DNA of 64,000 nucleotides from Candidatus Aminicenantes bacterium UBA1061 (GTDB taxonomy: Bacteria > Acidobacteriota > Aminicenantia > Aminicenantales > Saccharicenantaceae): positions 62,001-126,000 of the forward strand of contig DCDG01000018.1 in assembly GCA_002316315.1 (NCBI GenBank), read 5' to 3'. The notes beneath the pieces were generated by a model. That model worked only from the letters and a program-made list of their open reading frames with translations, was not told the DNA's origin and ran no database searches. Made by a program: the position numbers and the translations under genes. Positions 1 to 8,261 of this stretch are shown in pieces. Each line of letters begins with the position of its first letter. Position 1 is the stretch's first letter.

Positions 1-353
1 TCGGCGGCCTTCATCAGATTATTAAGTTCTGATTTATCCTTTAGTTTTAATCTTAAAATCCAGCCCTGGCCATGCGGGTCGCTATTAATCAGCTCAGGCG
101 TTTGAGCCAGATCCTGGTTAACCTGAACAACTTCTCCTGTTACCGGTGAATAAATATCAGAAACAGATTTAACCGACTCAACCGTAGCCAACGTCTGATG
201 AGCCTCAACGGCTTTACCACTATCAGGCAGATCAACATAAATTATATCGCCCAGCTGCTTTTGAGCAAAATCGGTGATACCAAGGATGGCTTCCTCGCCC
301 TCAACTTTTAACCATTCATGGTCTTGACTGTAATAAAGATTCTCAGGGTACAT
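1..353 (-). CDS. gcvH: Glycine cleavage system H protein (3' end cut by window)
   Basis: Lipoyl carrier of the glycine cleavage complex, which shuttles the aminomethyl group from the P to the T protein. The minus strand from 353 reads MYPENLYYSQDHEWLKVEG, the usual GcvH N-terminus, and then has the lipoylation motif ATVESVKSVSDIY with the acceptor lysine. The C-terminus lies beyond base 1, so about 117 residues are visible. Two ATG codons are adjacent (356 and 353); the second is preferred because AGGAGG ends 5 nt before it. It lies 38 nt downstream of gcvT on the same strand and is probably cotranscribed with it. Confidence 0.95.
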   Translation of the reverse strand, partial: MYPENLYYSQDHEWLKVEGEEAILGITDFAQKQLGDIIYVDLPDSGKAVEAHQTLATVESVKSVSDIYSPVTGEVVQVNQDLAQTPELINSDPHGQGWILRLKLKDKSELNNLMKAA

Positions 354-391
354 CATATCCTCCTTTTTTATTTTCACTGTTTTTATTAAAT

Positions 392-1486
392 TTATTTCTT
401 TTCCCTTTTATAAAACGGGGTGGGCACAATTCTGGCTTTAGCCATTTTATCCCGGATGCCAATTTCAAATTCTGTTCCAATTGCCGTAAACTCTATAGGC
501 AGATAAACCAGCCCGATAGCTTTCTTAACAAAGGGGCCATAACTGCCAGAGCAGACTTCAGATACTTTTTGCCCGCCAATATAGACCGGATAATGGGGAC
601 GAGCAATGCCCTTATCGACCACTTCAAAGCCAACCAGCTTTCTCTTTAAACCCTCTGCCTGCTGTTTTTCAAGAGCTGCTTTGCCCAGAAAATCACCTTT
701 TTGAAATTTAACAATCCATTTCAGATCAGCTTCCAGGACAGTCGTTTTATCACTGATATCATTCCCATAAAGCATCAGTTTAGCCTCAAGTCTTAATGTG
801 TCTCTGGCTCCCAACCCCACCGGCTGCAAGCCCAGAGATTCACCTCTGGCCACAATCGCTTTCCAGATAACATCCGGGGTTTCTGATAAGGTATAGATTT
901 CAAAGCCATCTTCGCCCGTATAACCCGTCCGTGACACCAGGGAATCATTTCCAGCCACCTGGCCATAGGCATAGTGGAAGGTTTTTATCTGACTCAAGTC
1001 GAGCTCAGTCAAAGGCTGCAGAATGTCCTGAGCCAGCGGTCCCTGGAGAGCCAGCTGAGAATAGCGATTGCTCTCATTGATTACCTGGGCCTTAAAGCCG
1101 GCGCCCTTTTCTTTGACCCAAGCAAAATCCTTATCGGTGTTAGCGGCATTGACTACCAGTAGATATTTATCAGGGACTGACAGGCAATAAACCAGCAAAT
1201 CATCAACAAAGGTTCCCTCCGGCGTGGTCAGAGCAGAATACTGAATCTGACCGGGAAGAAGCTTGCTGGCATCATTCGGGGTAAGATATTGAACCAGAGC
1301 TAAAGCCTCCGGGCCATCAACAATTATTTCACCCATATGGCTAACATCAAATAAGCCAGCTTTCGTTCTGACCGCTAAATGCTCATCAATTAAGCCGCGA
1401 TATTCCACCGGCATTTCCCAGCCAGCGAATTCAATTAGCCGGGCCCCAGCTTCTCTATGAACCTGATTTAACCTGGTTTTTTTCAT
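392..1486 (-). CDS. gcvT: Glycine cleavage system T protein (aminomethyltransferase)
   Basis: Transfers the methylene group from the aminomethyl-lipoyl H protein to tetrahydrofolate, releasing ammonia, in the cytoplasm. The 364-residue product has the GcvT signatures FDVSHMGEI near the N-terminus, SRTGYTGEDGFEIY in the middle and GLGARDTLRLEAKLMLYGND, and is full length for the family. The start is placed at ATG 1486 (MKKTRLNQVHREAG) because AAAGGA stands 6 nt upstream; an in-frame upstream ATG at about 1501 has no comparable site. It precedes gcvH. The P protein genes are not in the window. Confidence 0.96.
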   Translation of the reverse strand: MKKTRLNQVHREAGARLIEFAGWEMPVEYRGLIDEHLAVRTKAGLFDVSHMGEIIVDGPEALALVQYLTPNDASKLLPGQIQYSALTTPEGTFVDDLLVYCLSVPDKYLLVVNAANTDKDFAWVKEKGAGFKAQVINESNRYSQLALQGPLAQDILQPLTELDLSQIKTFHYAYGQVAGNDSLVSRTGYTGEDGFEIYTLSETPDVIWKAIVARGESLGLQPVGLGARDTLRLEAKLMLYGNDISDKTTVLEADLKWIVKFQKGDFLGKAALEKQQAEGLKRKLVGFEVVDKGIARPHYPVYIGGQKVSEVCSGSYGPFVKKAIGLVYLPIEFTAIGTEFEIGIRDKMAKARIVPTPFYKREKK

Positions 1487-1527
1487 GCTGATTCCTTTCA
1501 AAATTAAAACATTTGATGAGCTTATTT

Positions 1528-1546
1528 AGTATCATAAATTGATACT
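1528..1546. promoter_or_regulatory. Perfect 7-bp inverted repeat upstream of gcvT
   Basis: AGTATCA-TAAAT-TGATACT, a perfect palindrome with a 5-nt centre, lies about 40 nt upstream of the gcvT start. Its position would suit an operator for the gcvTH operon. No regulator or glycine-riboswitch core was recognised nearby, so the role is inference. Confidence 0.35.
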
Positions 1547-1865
1547 CTGTTTCAAGTATTACTCTTGTCTACCGTTTCATTAGATCGCTGCTTGCCCTAA
1601 GCACCCTATTCTATCGGCTCTGCTAGTACCTCGAGCCTGCCTTGACTCTAATCGAGGATTGGACCTACCTAAGCTAATGCATTCATACTCACCTGCTCAT
1701 TGCCCTCAGCATCCAAGGAGGAATAAGAGCGAACAGTCCCGGGTTTTTTTAAACATTACAGATGAATAACCAGGCTTTTATAAATCAGAAAGTATAACTT
1801 TTTCCTCTTTTTCCCCTTTATATCAAGCTAATGGAGTTATCAAAAATGCCTAAGATCATCGCTGA
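1547..1865. other. Intergenic region, no gene recognised
   Basis: Both strands are broken by stops and no RNA family was recognised. The stretch between gcvT and the decayed propeller gene has no glycine riboswitch core that I can see. Confidence 0.5.
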
Positions 1866-2708
1866 TTAAAGAAACTTAACCTTCCAGATGGTCTTATACC
1901 TCTCGACAATTTGAAACCCCTCTTTGTTCTCTTCTATCATATACGTTCTGCCGCTCTTACATACCTGCAGAGACCAGCTGAGCGGGATTTTCGCCATGTA
2001 CCTGCCTTCGGGATCGAAGACATCATAGTAAAAAGCGTTGGCAGCTTTTGCTCTGTTCCATGTTTTAACATATATCAGGCCTTGATCATCAACTACAAAT
2101 CCAGAAAAGGCAGGATGGAACCTGGAAAGCTCAACGTTCTTAGAGTAAGGAAACTTTTTCAGAGCTTCCTTTTTCTCCCCGCCACTTATTTCTATGGGAA
2201 CATAATCTTTGAGTATCCTTTTTGTCAGTTGCCACTCTGAATTAAATATTGCTATTTCGTAATTCTTGTTATAACCAAGATACAGATTGCCATTTTCAGC
2301 CAGCCGCCAGTCAGCGTAAGGAAGAAAAGTATTAAAAATATTAGCTGGCTCTGAAGTATCAAGTACCTAGAGAAAATTCTGATTATGGCCAAAAATTTTG
2401 ATTTCAGTAATTGCTTCCAGGTTTTCAAGGCGGTAAGTGCTGGCGATAATATTTCCCTTGGCGTCAAGTAGTAACCCGGTGGCAGGAATTTTGTCAGTTA
2501 ATAAGACTCGTAAGAACTTTCCTTCCGAACCTGGCCAGAAAAATGCAGGAATAACCTTGCCAAAAAACTCAGTATATAATTGGCAATCTTATTTAGGAGG
2601 TTCCTCTTGGGCAAAGTCCATTTTGCTCTTAAGATCCGCTATTTCCCAAGCCAAAAGACAAACAATAATCAAGAACACGCCCTGGATGATTGAATCAAAA
2701 CGCTTCAT
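1866..2708 (-). pseudogene. Decayed six-bladed beta-propeller gene with two in-frame stops
   Basis: One continuous minus-strand frame runs from ATG 2708 to TAA 1866 but is cut by TAA at 2589-2591 and TAG at 2367-2369. The first 39 codons (MKRFDSIIQGVFLIIVCLL...) make a membrane anchor or uncleaved signal. The part after the second stop (NGNLYLGYNKNYEIAIF, then PAFSGFVVDDQGLIYVK) matches the C-terminal blades of the propellers elsewhere in this window, for example the one at 34427-35575. The N-terminal blades with the GQGPGEF motif are missing, so an internal deletion preceded or accompanied the nonsense changes. The 39-codon ORF could be expressed as a small membrane protein, but its ribosome binding site is poor. 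Confidence 0.75.
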
Positions 2709-2719
2709 AGATCTAACTT

Positions 2720-2960
2720 GCCGGATATATGACACCAGCAATCTCAGTAGTTTGATTTGATCTGAAATTGGCCTTTAGACTAAGGCCGGTTATTTTTGCC
2801 GATCCATATTCCGATTCCGGTGCATTGTCAATCTAGTAGAATTTATCTGAAAGACAGGTTATTTCTCCTGGGATTTTTATGCCATAAAATAAAAGACTGC
2901 CTTTTAGATCAAAAATATCCAAGCAAAACCCTGGCGACTTTTGCGGGTCAAAGTGCAACT
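2720..2960 (-). pseudogene. C-terminal fragment of another beta-propeller gene
   Basis: The minus strand reads FCLDIFDLKGSLLFYGIKIP and continues with propeller-like sequence, interrupted by a TAG. It resembles the last blade of the family (compare YDIYSRDGYYLYRTTLPYS in the intact gene at 42740-43870). It starts inside what is now the argS promoter region, so its 5' part has been lost. The edges are approximate. Confidence 0.5.
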
Positions 2961-2987
2961 TGTTAGCCAAATAAATTTTGTTATAAT
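2960..2987 (+). promoter_or_regulatory. Sigma70-type promoter of argS
   Basis: TTGTTA (2960-2965), a 16-nt spacer and a perfect TATAAT (2982-2987). The predicted transcription start is about 2994, only a few bases before the argS ATG at 2998, so the message would be leaderless or nearly so. No Shine-Dalgarno sequence precedes the ATG. Confidence 0.65.
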
Positions 2988-2997
2988 TAGAATCACT

Positions 2998-4935
2998 ATG
3001 TACCAGACCAAAAAGATACTGCGTGAAAAAATTGAAGACAGACTTAAGCTCGAATGGCCAGTTACAGCTGAGGATATAGAGCTAACCAGCACGCCTGATG
3101 AAAAGCTGGGAGACCTGGCGCTATCTTTAGCTTTTCCCTTAGCCAGGAAACTCAGAACCAATCCCCGGACGATAGCCGCCCGGGCAGTAGAATTATTGTC
3201 CGGGCTGGAAGGAGTTGAACGGATCGAAGTGGCCGGAGGCGGCTATATTAATCTTTTTCTTGACCGTCAATCATTTTTCGATCAAAAATTCAAAAATTTA
3301 GATAGAAGCGGGCTGGAACCAGAAGAGAAAAAAATCATTGTTGAGCATACTAATATTAATCCTAACAAGGCAGCTCATGTCGGTCATTTGCGCAATGCCT
3401 GCCTGGGCGATACCTTAGCCAGATGCCTCCGTTATAAAGGTGAACAGGTTGAGGTTCAGAATTATATTGATGACACCGGTGTGCAGGTGGTCGATGTCGT
3501 TTTCGGCTTGATTGAACTCGAGAAAAAAACCTTAGCTGAACTGGAAAAAATGACGGATAAATTTGATTATTACTGCTGGGATCTTTATACCCGGGTTTCC
3601 CGCTATTTAGCCGACCATGAGTCAGCCAGAAACCGAAAGGCAGAAATACTTAAAAAAATTGAGCACGGCCAGTCACCAGAAGCTGATTATGCCTACTTTG
3701 TTTCGAGGCGAATTTTACGGGCACATCTAGCCACGATGAGCCGGTTAGATATTACCTATGATGTCCTCCCCTGTGAAAGCAGTATCCTAAGGCTGAAATT
3801 CTGGGAAAAAGCTTTTGCCAGGCTGAAAGAAGCTGGAGCCATCTATTATTCGACCGAAGGCGAAACAGCTGGCTGTTGGGTGATGAAACTTGAAGATAAT
3901 GAAGAGCGGGAAAAGATTATCGTTCGGTCGGACGGCACACTGACCTATGTCGGCAAGGATATAGCCTATCAGCTCTGGAAATTTGGCCTGCTGGGCCAGG
4001 ATTTTTATTATGAACCGTTCGCAACCACTGGAGACCGGACTATCTGGATTTCATCAGGTGAGCCGACTGACTACGATGTTCATTTTGGCGGCGGAAGTCA
4101 GGTTTACAACGTGATTGACGTCCGTCAGTCTTATCTTCAGAAAGTCGTTGTCCAGGGACTAAGAGCGCTCGGTTATAAGCAGGAAGCTGCCAAGAGCATC
4201 CATTTTTCCTATGAGATGGTCGCCCTCTCCCCCCGCAGCCTGTCAGAAATAAAAGTAGAGCTGTCTGACGAAGACAAAGAACGCACTTTTGTCGAGGTTT
4301 CGGGAAGAAAAGGTCTCGGGGTGAAAGCTGACGATTTAATAGACAGGCTGGAGGAAAAGGCACTGGCTGAGGTAGATAAAAGGAACCCTGACCTCAAGGA
4401 AGCCGCCAAAAAATTAATAGCCAGTCAAATTGCCGGGTCAGCAGTCAGGTATTTTATGCTGAAATATGCCAGAAATTCGCTGATCGTCTTTGATTTCGAT
4501 GAAGCTCTGAATTTTGAGGGAGAAACCGGGCCTTATTTGCAGTATACCGCGGTCAGGCTAAAAAGCATTTTCCGAAAATTCGAAGAAAAAAAAGGAATGA
4601 CGGGCCAGGAATTATTCACCAAAGTAGCTGACAGCCAATTCGATCTGAGTCAATTGAAGCCTGAAGAAGCCCGCGACTTCTGGGAACTGGTTGTCTACGG
4701 GTCTTTACTTGATGAAGAAGTTTTGAGAGCCATCGCTACACTGGAATTTGCCGGCCTGGCCAAGTTCACTTTTAACCTCTGCCAGAAAATAAATGGCTAT
4801 TATCACCGTTACTCGGTCCTGGCTGAGCAAAATGAAAAGCTAAAAACCTTTAGATTGAAAACCATCTATTTCGCTCATCAAAGGCTCAACCAGGCTCTTG
4901 ACCTACTTGGAATTCAGGTGCCGGATAAAATGTAA
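2998..4935 (+). CDS. argS: Arginyl-tRNA synthetase
   Basis: Class I synthetase that charges tRNA-Arg. The 645-residue product has an N-terminal Add-1-like domain, the HIGH signature as H127-V-G-H130 preceded by NINPNKAA, the FDFDEALNFEGETGPYLQYT segment and an anticodon-binding C-terminus. The KMSKS loop is replaced by EVSGRKGLGVKADD. Known ArgRS enzymes lacking KMSKS carry a conserved lysine just upstream of HIGH, and a lysine is present here in NPNK. Starting at TTG 2941 would add 19 residues, but that would place the start upstream of a good promoter, so ATG 2998 is used. Slightly longer than typical 550-600 residue ArgRS. Confidence 0.95.
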   Translation: MYQTKKILREKIEDRLKLEWPVTAEDIELTSTPDEKLGDLALSLAFPLARKLRTNPRTIAARAVELLSGLEGVERIEVAGGGYINLFLDRQSFFDQKFKNLDRSGLEPEEKKIIVEHTNINPNKAAHVGHLRNACLGDTLARCLRYKGEQVEVQNYIDDTGVQVVDVVFGLIELEKKTLAELEKMTDKFDYYCWDLYTRVSRYLADHESARNRKAEILKKIEHGQSPEADYAYFVSRRILRAHLATMSRLDITYDVLPCESSILRLKFWEKAFARLKEAGAIYYSTEGETAGCWVMKLEDNEEREKIIVRSDGTLTYVGKDIAYQLWKFGLLGQDFYYEPFATTGDRTIWISSGEPTDYDVHFGGGSQVYNVIDVRQSYLQKVVVQGLRALGYKQEAAKSIHFSYEMVALSPRSLSEIKVELSDEDKERTFVEVSGRKGLGVKADDLIDRLEEKALAEVDKRNPDLKEAAKKLIASQIAGSAVRYFMLKYARNSLIVFDFDEALNFEGETGPYLQYTAVRLKSIFRKFEEKKGMTGQELFTKVADSQFDLSQLKPEEARDFWELVVYGSLLDEEVLRAIATLEFAGLAKFTFNLCQKINGYYHRYSVLAEQNEKLKTFRLKTIYFAHQRLNQALDLLGIQVPDKM

Positions 4936-4994
4936 CTTTTTACCTCTATTAAAATTTTTTGATATGATTATCGAGATTATGGAGGAGGTGGCAG

Positions 4995-5921
4995 ATGATA
5001 GAAACTGAACACCTGCAAAAGAAATATGGAGATCTGGTAGCTGTTGAGGATCTCAGCTTTAAGGTTGATTCCGGCCAGATCTGGGGCTTGCTCGGACCCA
5101 ATGCGGCTGGCAAAACCACCACCATGAGAATTCTGACTGGCTTCCTGCCAGCCACCAGCGGGCGGGCAATCGTGGCTGGCTATGACGTTTTTGAACAGGC
5201 TGAGAAGGTGAAAAAAGAAATTGGCTATCTACCAGAAACAGTTCCTCTTTATCCGGAAATGACAGTAGAAGCTTATCTTGGCTTTGTAGCCGAAATTAAG
5301 CAGGTACCAAAAACCAGTAAAAAGGCAGCTATCGACCGAGCCGTAGAAATTACTGGCCTACCAGCTGTCAGGAAAAGGCTTGTCAAGAATATTTCCCGAG
5401 GTTACCGGCAGAGACTGGGCCTGGCTCAGGCCTTAATTCACAATCCCAAAGTCATCATCATGGATGAACCAACCATCGGCCTTGACCCGGCTCAAATTGT
5501 CGAAATCCGGCAGTTAATCAAATCTCTCAGAGGCGAACACACCATCATGCTCTCGACTCATATTCTGGCCGAGGTTACTCAGATTTGTGATGGCGTGGTC
5601 ATAATCAATGAAGGTAAATTGATGGCTTCTGGCCGCCTGGATGAATTAACCTCAGCTTATCGGGAGAAAGACGGCGTTTATCTCAGGCTTAAAAAAGCTG
5701 ATGACGAAGTTTTAAATTTTTTAGGCGGGCTGCCAGGGATAGAAAATGTCACCAGAGAAGGAGAAGAAATCCGACTGGAATGGGACAGGAATAACGATCG
5801 GCGGGAAGAAGTGGTTAAATTTTGTCTTGATAAACAGCTTGGCCTTCTCGAGATGCGTTCCTTGGCCCTAACTATTGAAGAGCTGTATTTGAGAATTGTG
5901 TCAGGAGGGATAGAACAATGA
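4995..5921 (+). CDS. ABC transporter ATP-binding protein (GldA-like)
   Basis: Cytoplasmic ATPase of an ABC-2 type exporter. Walker A is GPNAAGKTT (residues 34-42), the signature is ISRGYRQR (about 133-140) and Walker B is VIIMDEPT (about 153-160), followed by a switch histidine in LSTHIL. The 308 residues include the C-terminal extension usual in CcmA/GldA-type ATPases. GGAGGAGG precedes the ATG. It overlaps the next gene by 4 nt and heads a four-gene operon (ATPase, permease, GldG-like, DUF4340) known from Bacteroidetes and many non-gliding phyla. The substrate is unknown. Confidence 0.93.
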   Translation: MIETEHLQKKYGDLVAVEDLSFKVDSGQIWGLLGPNAAGKTTTMRILTGFLPATSGRAIVAGYDVFEQAEKVKKEIGYLPETVPLYPEMTVEAYLGFVAEIKQVPKTSKKAAIDRAVEITGLPAVRKRLVKNISRGYRQRLGLAQALIHNPKVIIMDEPTIGLDPAQIVEIRQLIKSLRGEHTIMLSTHILAEVTQICDGVVIINEGKLMASGRLDELTSAYREKDGVYLRLKKADDEVLNFLGGLPGIENVTREGEEIRLEWDRNNDRREEVVKFCLDKQLGLLEMRSLALTIEELYLRIVSGGIEQ

Positions 5922-6685
5922 AAGCTATCTGGTCAATTATTAAGAAAGAGCTTCTCTCCTATTTCACTTCGCCTATTGCTTATATAATTATCTTTACCTT
6001 TCTCCTTCTTTCTGGTTTCTTCTTCTACAGCCTGGTTTCCTGGTTTAATTCAGTAGCCATGCAGCTTGCCCAGAATCCATACTATTACCAGCAGATAAAT
6101 ATCAACCAGATGGTGTTTTCGCCTTTTTTCCACAATCTAAGTATTGTCCTGTTGCTGATGTTGCCTCTTCTTTCCATGAGGCTTTTTTCTGAAGAGAAAA
6201 AGATGGGCACCGAGGAATTGCTGTTTACCTCCCCTATTTCTGTTACTCAGATTATTACCGGCAAATACCTGGCTTCGCTTCTGATTCTCCTCATTATGCT
6301 AGTCTTAAGCGCCATTCCAGCTGTTTTTACTTTTATTTACGGCAACCCTGAGGTCATGCCTTTTCTTCTCGGCTACCTGGGTTTATTTCTGATGGGTGCG
6401 GCTTTCTTAGGATTGGGTATTTTCTGGTCAGCAATTACCGAGAATCAGATTGTCTCAGCTGTTTTGACGTTTGGTACTCTGCTTCTTTTCTGGGTTCTCA
6501 GCTGGGTTGGTTATTCAGCCCACGGGCTGTGGCAGAGTGTTCTTAATTATCTATCGTTCTTCGAACATTTTGACAGTATGACTAAAGGCATTTTTGATAC
6601 AACTGACCTTGTTTATTACCTTAGCTTTGCCTTTTTTGGCCTTTTCCTAACCCATTCCGTCATTCAATCAAGAAGATGGAGGTGA
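5918..6685 (+). CDS. ABC-2 type permease (GldF-like)
   Basis: Membrane subunit of the exporter. The 255 residues contain about six hydrophobic segments, and the N-terminus IWSIIKKELLSYFTSPIAYI is typical of GldF/ABC-2 permeases. The conserved RLFSEEKKMGTEELLFTSPI segment follows the second membrane helix. The start overlaps the ATPase stop (ATGA) and the next gene starts 5 nt after this one ends, showing tight coupling. Confidence 0.9.
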   Translation: MKAIWSIIKKELLSYFTSPIAYIIIFTFLLLSGFFFYSLVSWFNSVAMQLAQNPYYYQQININQMVFSPFFHNLSIVLLLMLPLLSMRLFSEEKKMGTEELLFTSPISVTQIITGKYLASLLILLIMLVLSAIPAVFTFIYGNPEVMPFLLGYLGLFLMGAAFLGLGIFWSAITENQIVSAVLTFGTLLLFWVLSWVGYSAHGLWQSVLNYLSFFEHFDSMTKGIFDTTDLVYYLSFAFFGLFLTHSVIQSRRWR

Positions 6686-6689
6686 GCCC

Positions 6690-8261
6690 ATGTCCTGGTT
6701 AAAAAAATATATAAATTATGCTGGCCTGACCCTCATAGTTCTGTCCTTTATTCTACTCATTATCTGGCCCCAATATCAGAAGATTGCCCTGATTCTCGTT
6801 CTGGCTGGCCTGGCACTTCTTATTCTTTACCTTTTCCTTAATTTGTCGAGCTTTAAAGAAAGTCTCCAGCGCCGTTCTTTCCTTTATTCCAGCAATATGT
6901 TGTTAATAATTATCCTGGTGCTCGGCCTGCTGGTCGTGGTTAACTTTTTTTTCGCCCGGCATCATTACCGGGTTGATTTTACGGCGGCCAAAATTCATAG
7001 CCTGTCTGATCAGTCAATCAAGGTGGTCAAAAACCTCAACCAGGATATTTCCATCAAGGCTTTCTTTCGAGAAGGTAATGTCGGGCGGACCACCATGGAA
7101 AACCTGCTGAAAATCTACGCCTATCATTCACCCAAAATTAAATATGAATTTATCGACCCGGATAAAAACCCGGGCCTTGTCAAAAAATATGGCATCACCG
7201 AGGATGGCACCACCGTCTTTGAATTAGGAGATAAGGACATCCGGATTGCCACCACTTCGGAAGAAGATATCACCAATGCCATTATTAAACTCACCAGAGA
7301 AAAAAAGAAGACTATTTATTTTCTGGAAGGACATGGTGAGAGTTCCATAGAAGATACCGGTGACAGCGGTTTCAGCACAGCCAGGAGTGAACTAGAAAAG
7401 ATCGGCTACGAAGTAAAGAAACTCCCCCTGGCCTTATCTTCGAATTTTCCAGCTGATTGCAGCCTGCTGATCATTCCCGGGCCGAAAGCAGCCTTGCTGC
7501 CCAACGAGCTTGACACAATGAAGCAATATCTTGATCAGGGCGGCCGCCTATTATTTATGATTGATCCTGAAACAACTACCGGACTGGAAGCCTGGTTGGC
7601 TAACTATGGAATAAGAATCGAAAATGACATTGTCGTCGACCGCGTTTCTCGCCTCCTCGGCGGCGATTATTTTATGCCAGCCGTGACTGAATATGAAATG
7701 CATGAGATTACTAAAAATTTCCGTTATGCCACTTTTTATCCTTTGTCCAGATCAATTGAGCTGACCGACAGCAAGCCGGAGGGCTTGACCCTGACTCCCA
7801 TAGCCAAAACGAGTGCCAATTCCTGGTCAGAAAGGCAGCTCGACCAGTCAGAAGTTTCTTTTGATCCGGATAAAGATAAAGCCGGGCCTGTTTCCTTAGT
7901 GGTGGTTGGCAGTAAAAAGGTTACGATTAATAATCCGAACGAACCTGATAAAACGGCTGAAGACCAGGAAATAAATTCCTTCTCCGACCGGGAATTAAGG
8001 CTGGCTGTTTTTGGCGATTCCGATTTTATTACCAACAAGTACTACAATTTCTCTGGCAACGGCAATTTCTTTCTTAATACAATCAACTGGCTGACTGAAG
8101 AGGAAGACTTAATTTCTATTCAGCCCAGGACTCAAGTTCCACGGATGATTCAACTGAGCCCCAGCCAGGGCCGACTCCTGATGTTTGTCTCAATTATTCT
8201 GCTGCCAGCTCTGATCCTGTTTATCGGGCTTGGTGTCTGGCTCAGAAGGAGATCGCTATGA
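6690..8261 (+). CDS. GldG-like ABC transporter accessory protein
   Basis: Membrane protein of 523 residues with three predicted N-terminal helices (ending near residue 90), a large extracytoplasmic domain of the ABC_transp_aux/DUF4350 type and one C-terminal helix (MLMFVSIILLPALILFIGL). VDFTAAKIHSLSDQSIKVVK is the typical start of the GldG-like domain, and YFLEGHGESS is also conserved. It overlaps the DUF4340 gene by 4 nt. It is presumed to assemble with the ABC-2 permease; its biochemical role is not known in any phylum. Confidence 0.88.
   Translation: MSWLKKYINYAGLTLIVLSFILLIIWPQYQKIALILVLAGLALLILYLFLNLSSFKESLQRRSFLYSSNMLLIIILVLGLLVVVNFFFARHHYRVDFTAAKIHSLSDQSIKVVKNLNQDISIKAFFREGNVGRTTMENLLKIYAYHSPKIKYEFIDPDKNPGLVKKYGITEDGTTVFELGDKDIRIATTSEEDITNAIIKLTREKKKTIYFLEGHGESSIEDTGDSGFSTARSELEKIGYEVKKLPLALSSNFPADCSLLIIPGPKAALLPNELDTMKQYLDQGGRLLFMIDPETTTGLEAWLANYGIRIENDIVVDRVSRLLGGDYFMPAVTEYEMHEITKNFRYATFYPLSRSIELTDSKPEGLTLTPIAKTSANSWSERQLDQSEVSFDPDKDKAGPVSLVVVGSKKVTINNPNEPDKTAEDQEINSFSDRELRLAVFGDSDFITNKYYNFSGNGNFFLNTINWLTEEEDLISIQPRTQVPRMIQLSPSQGRLLMFVSIILLPALILFIGLGVWLRRRSL

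Noticed and set aside
1487..1865. Glycine riboswitch upstream of gcvT
   Set aside because: The region was read for the conserved glycine-aptamer segments and none was recognised.
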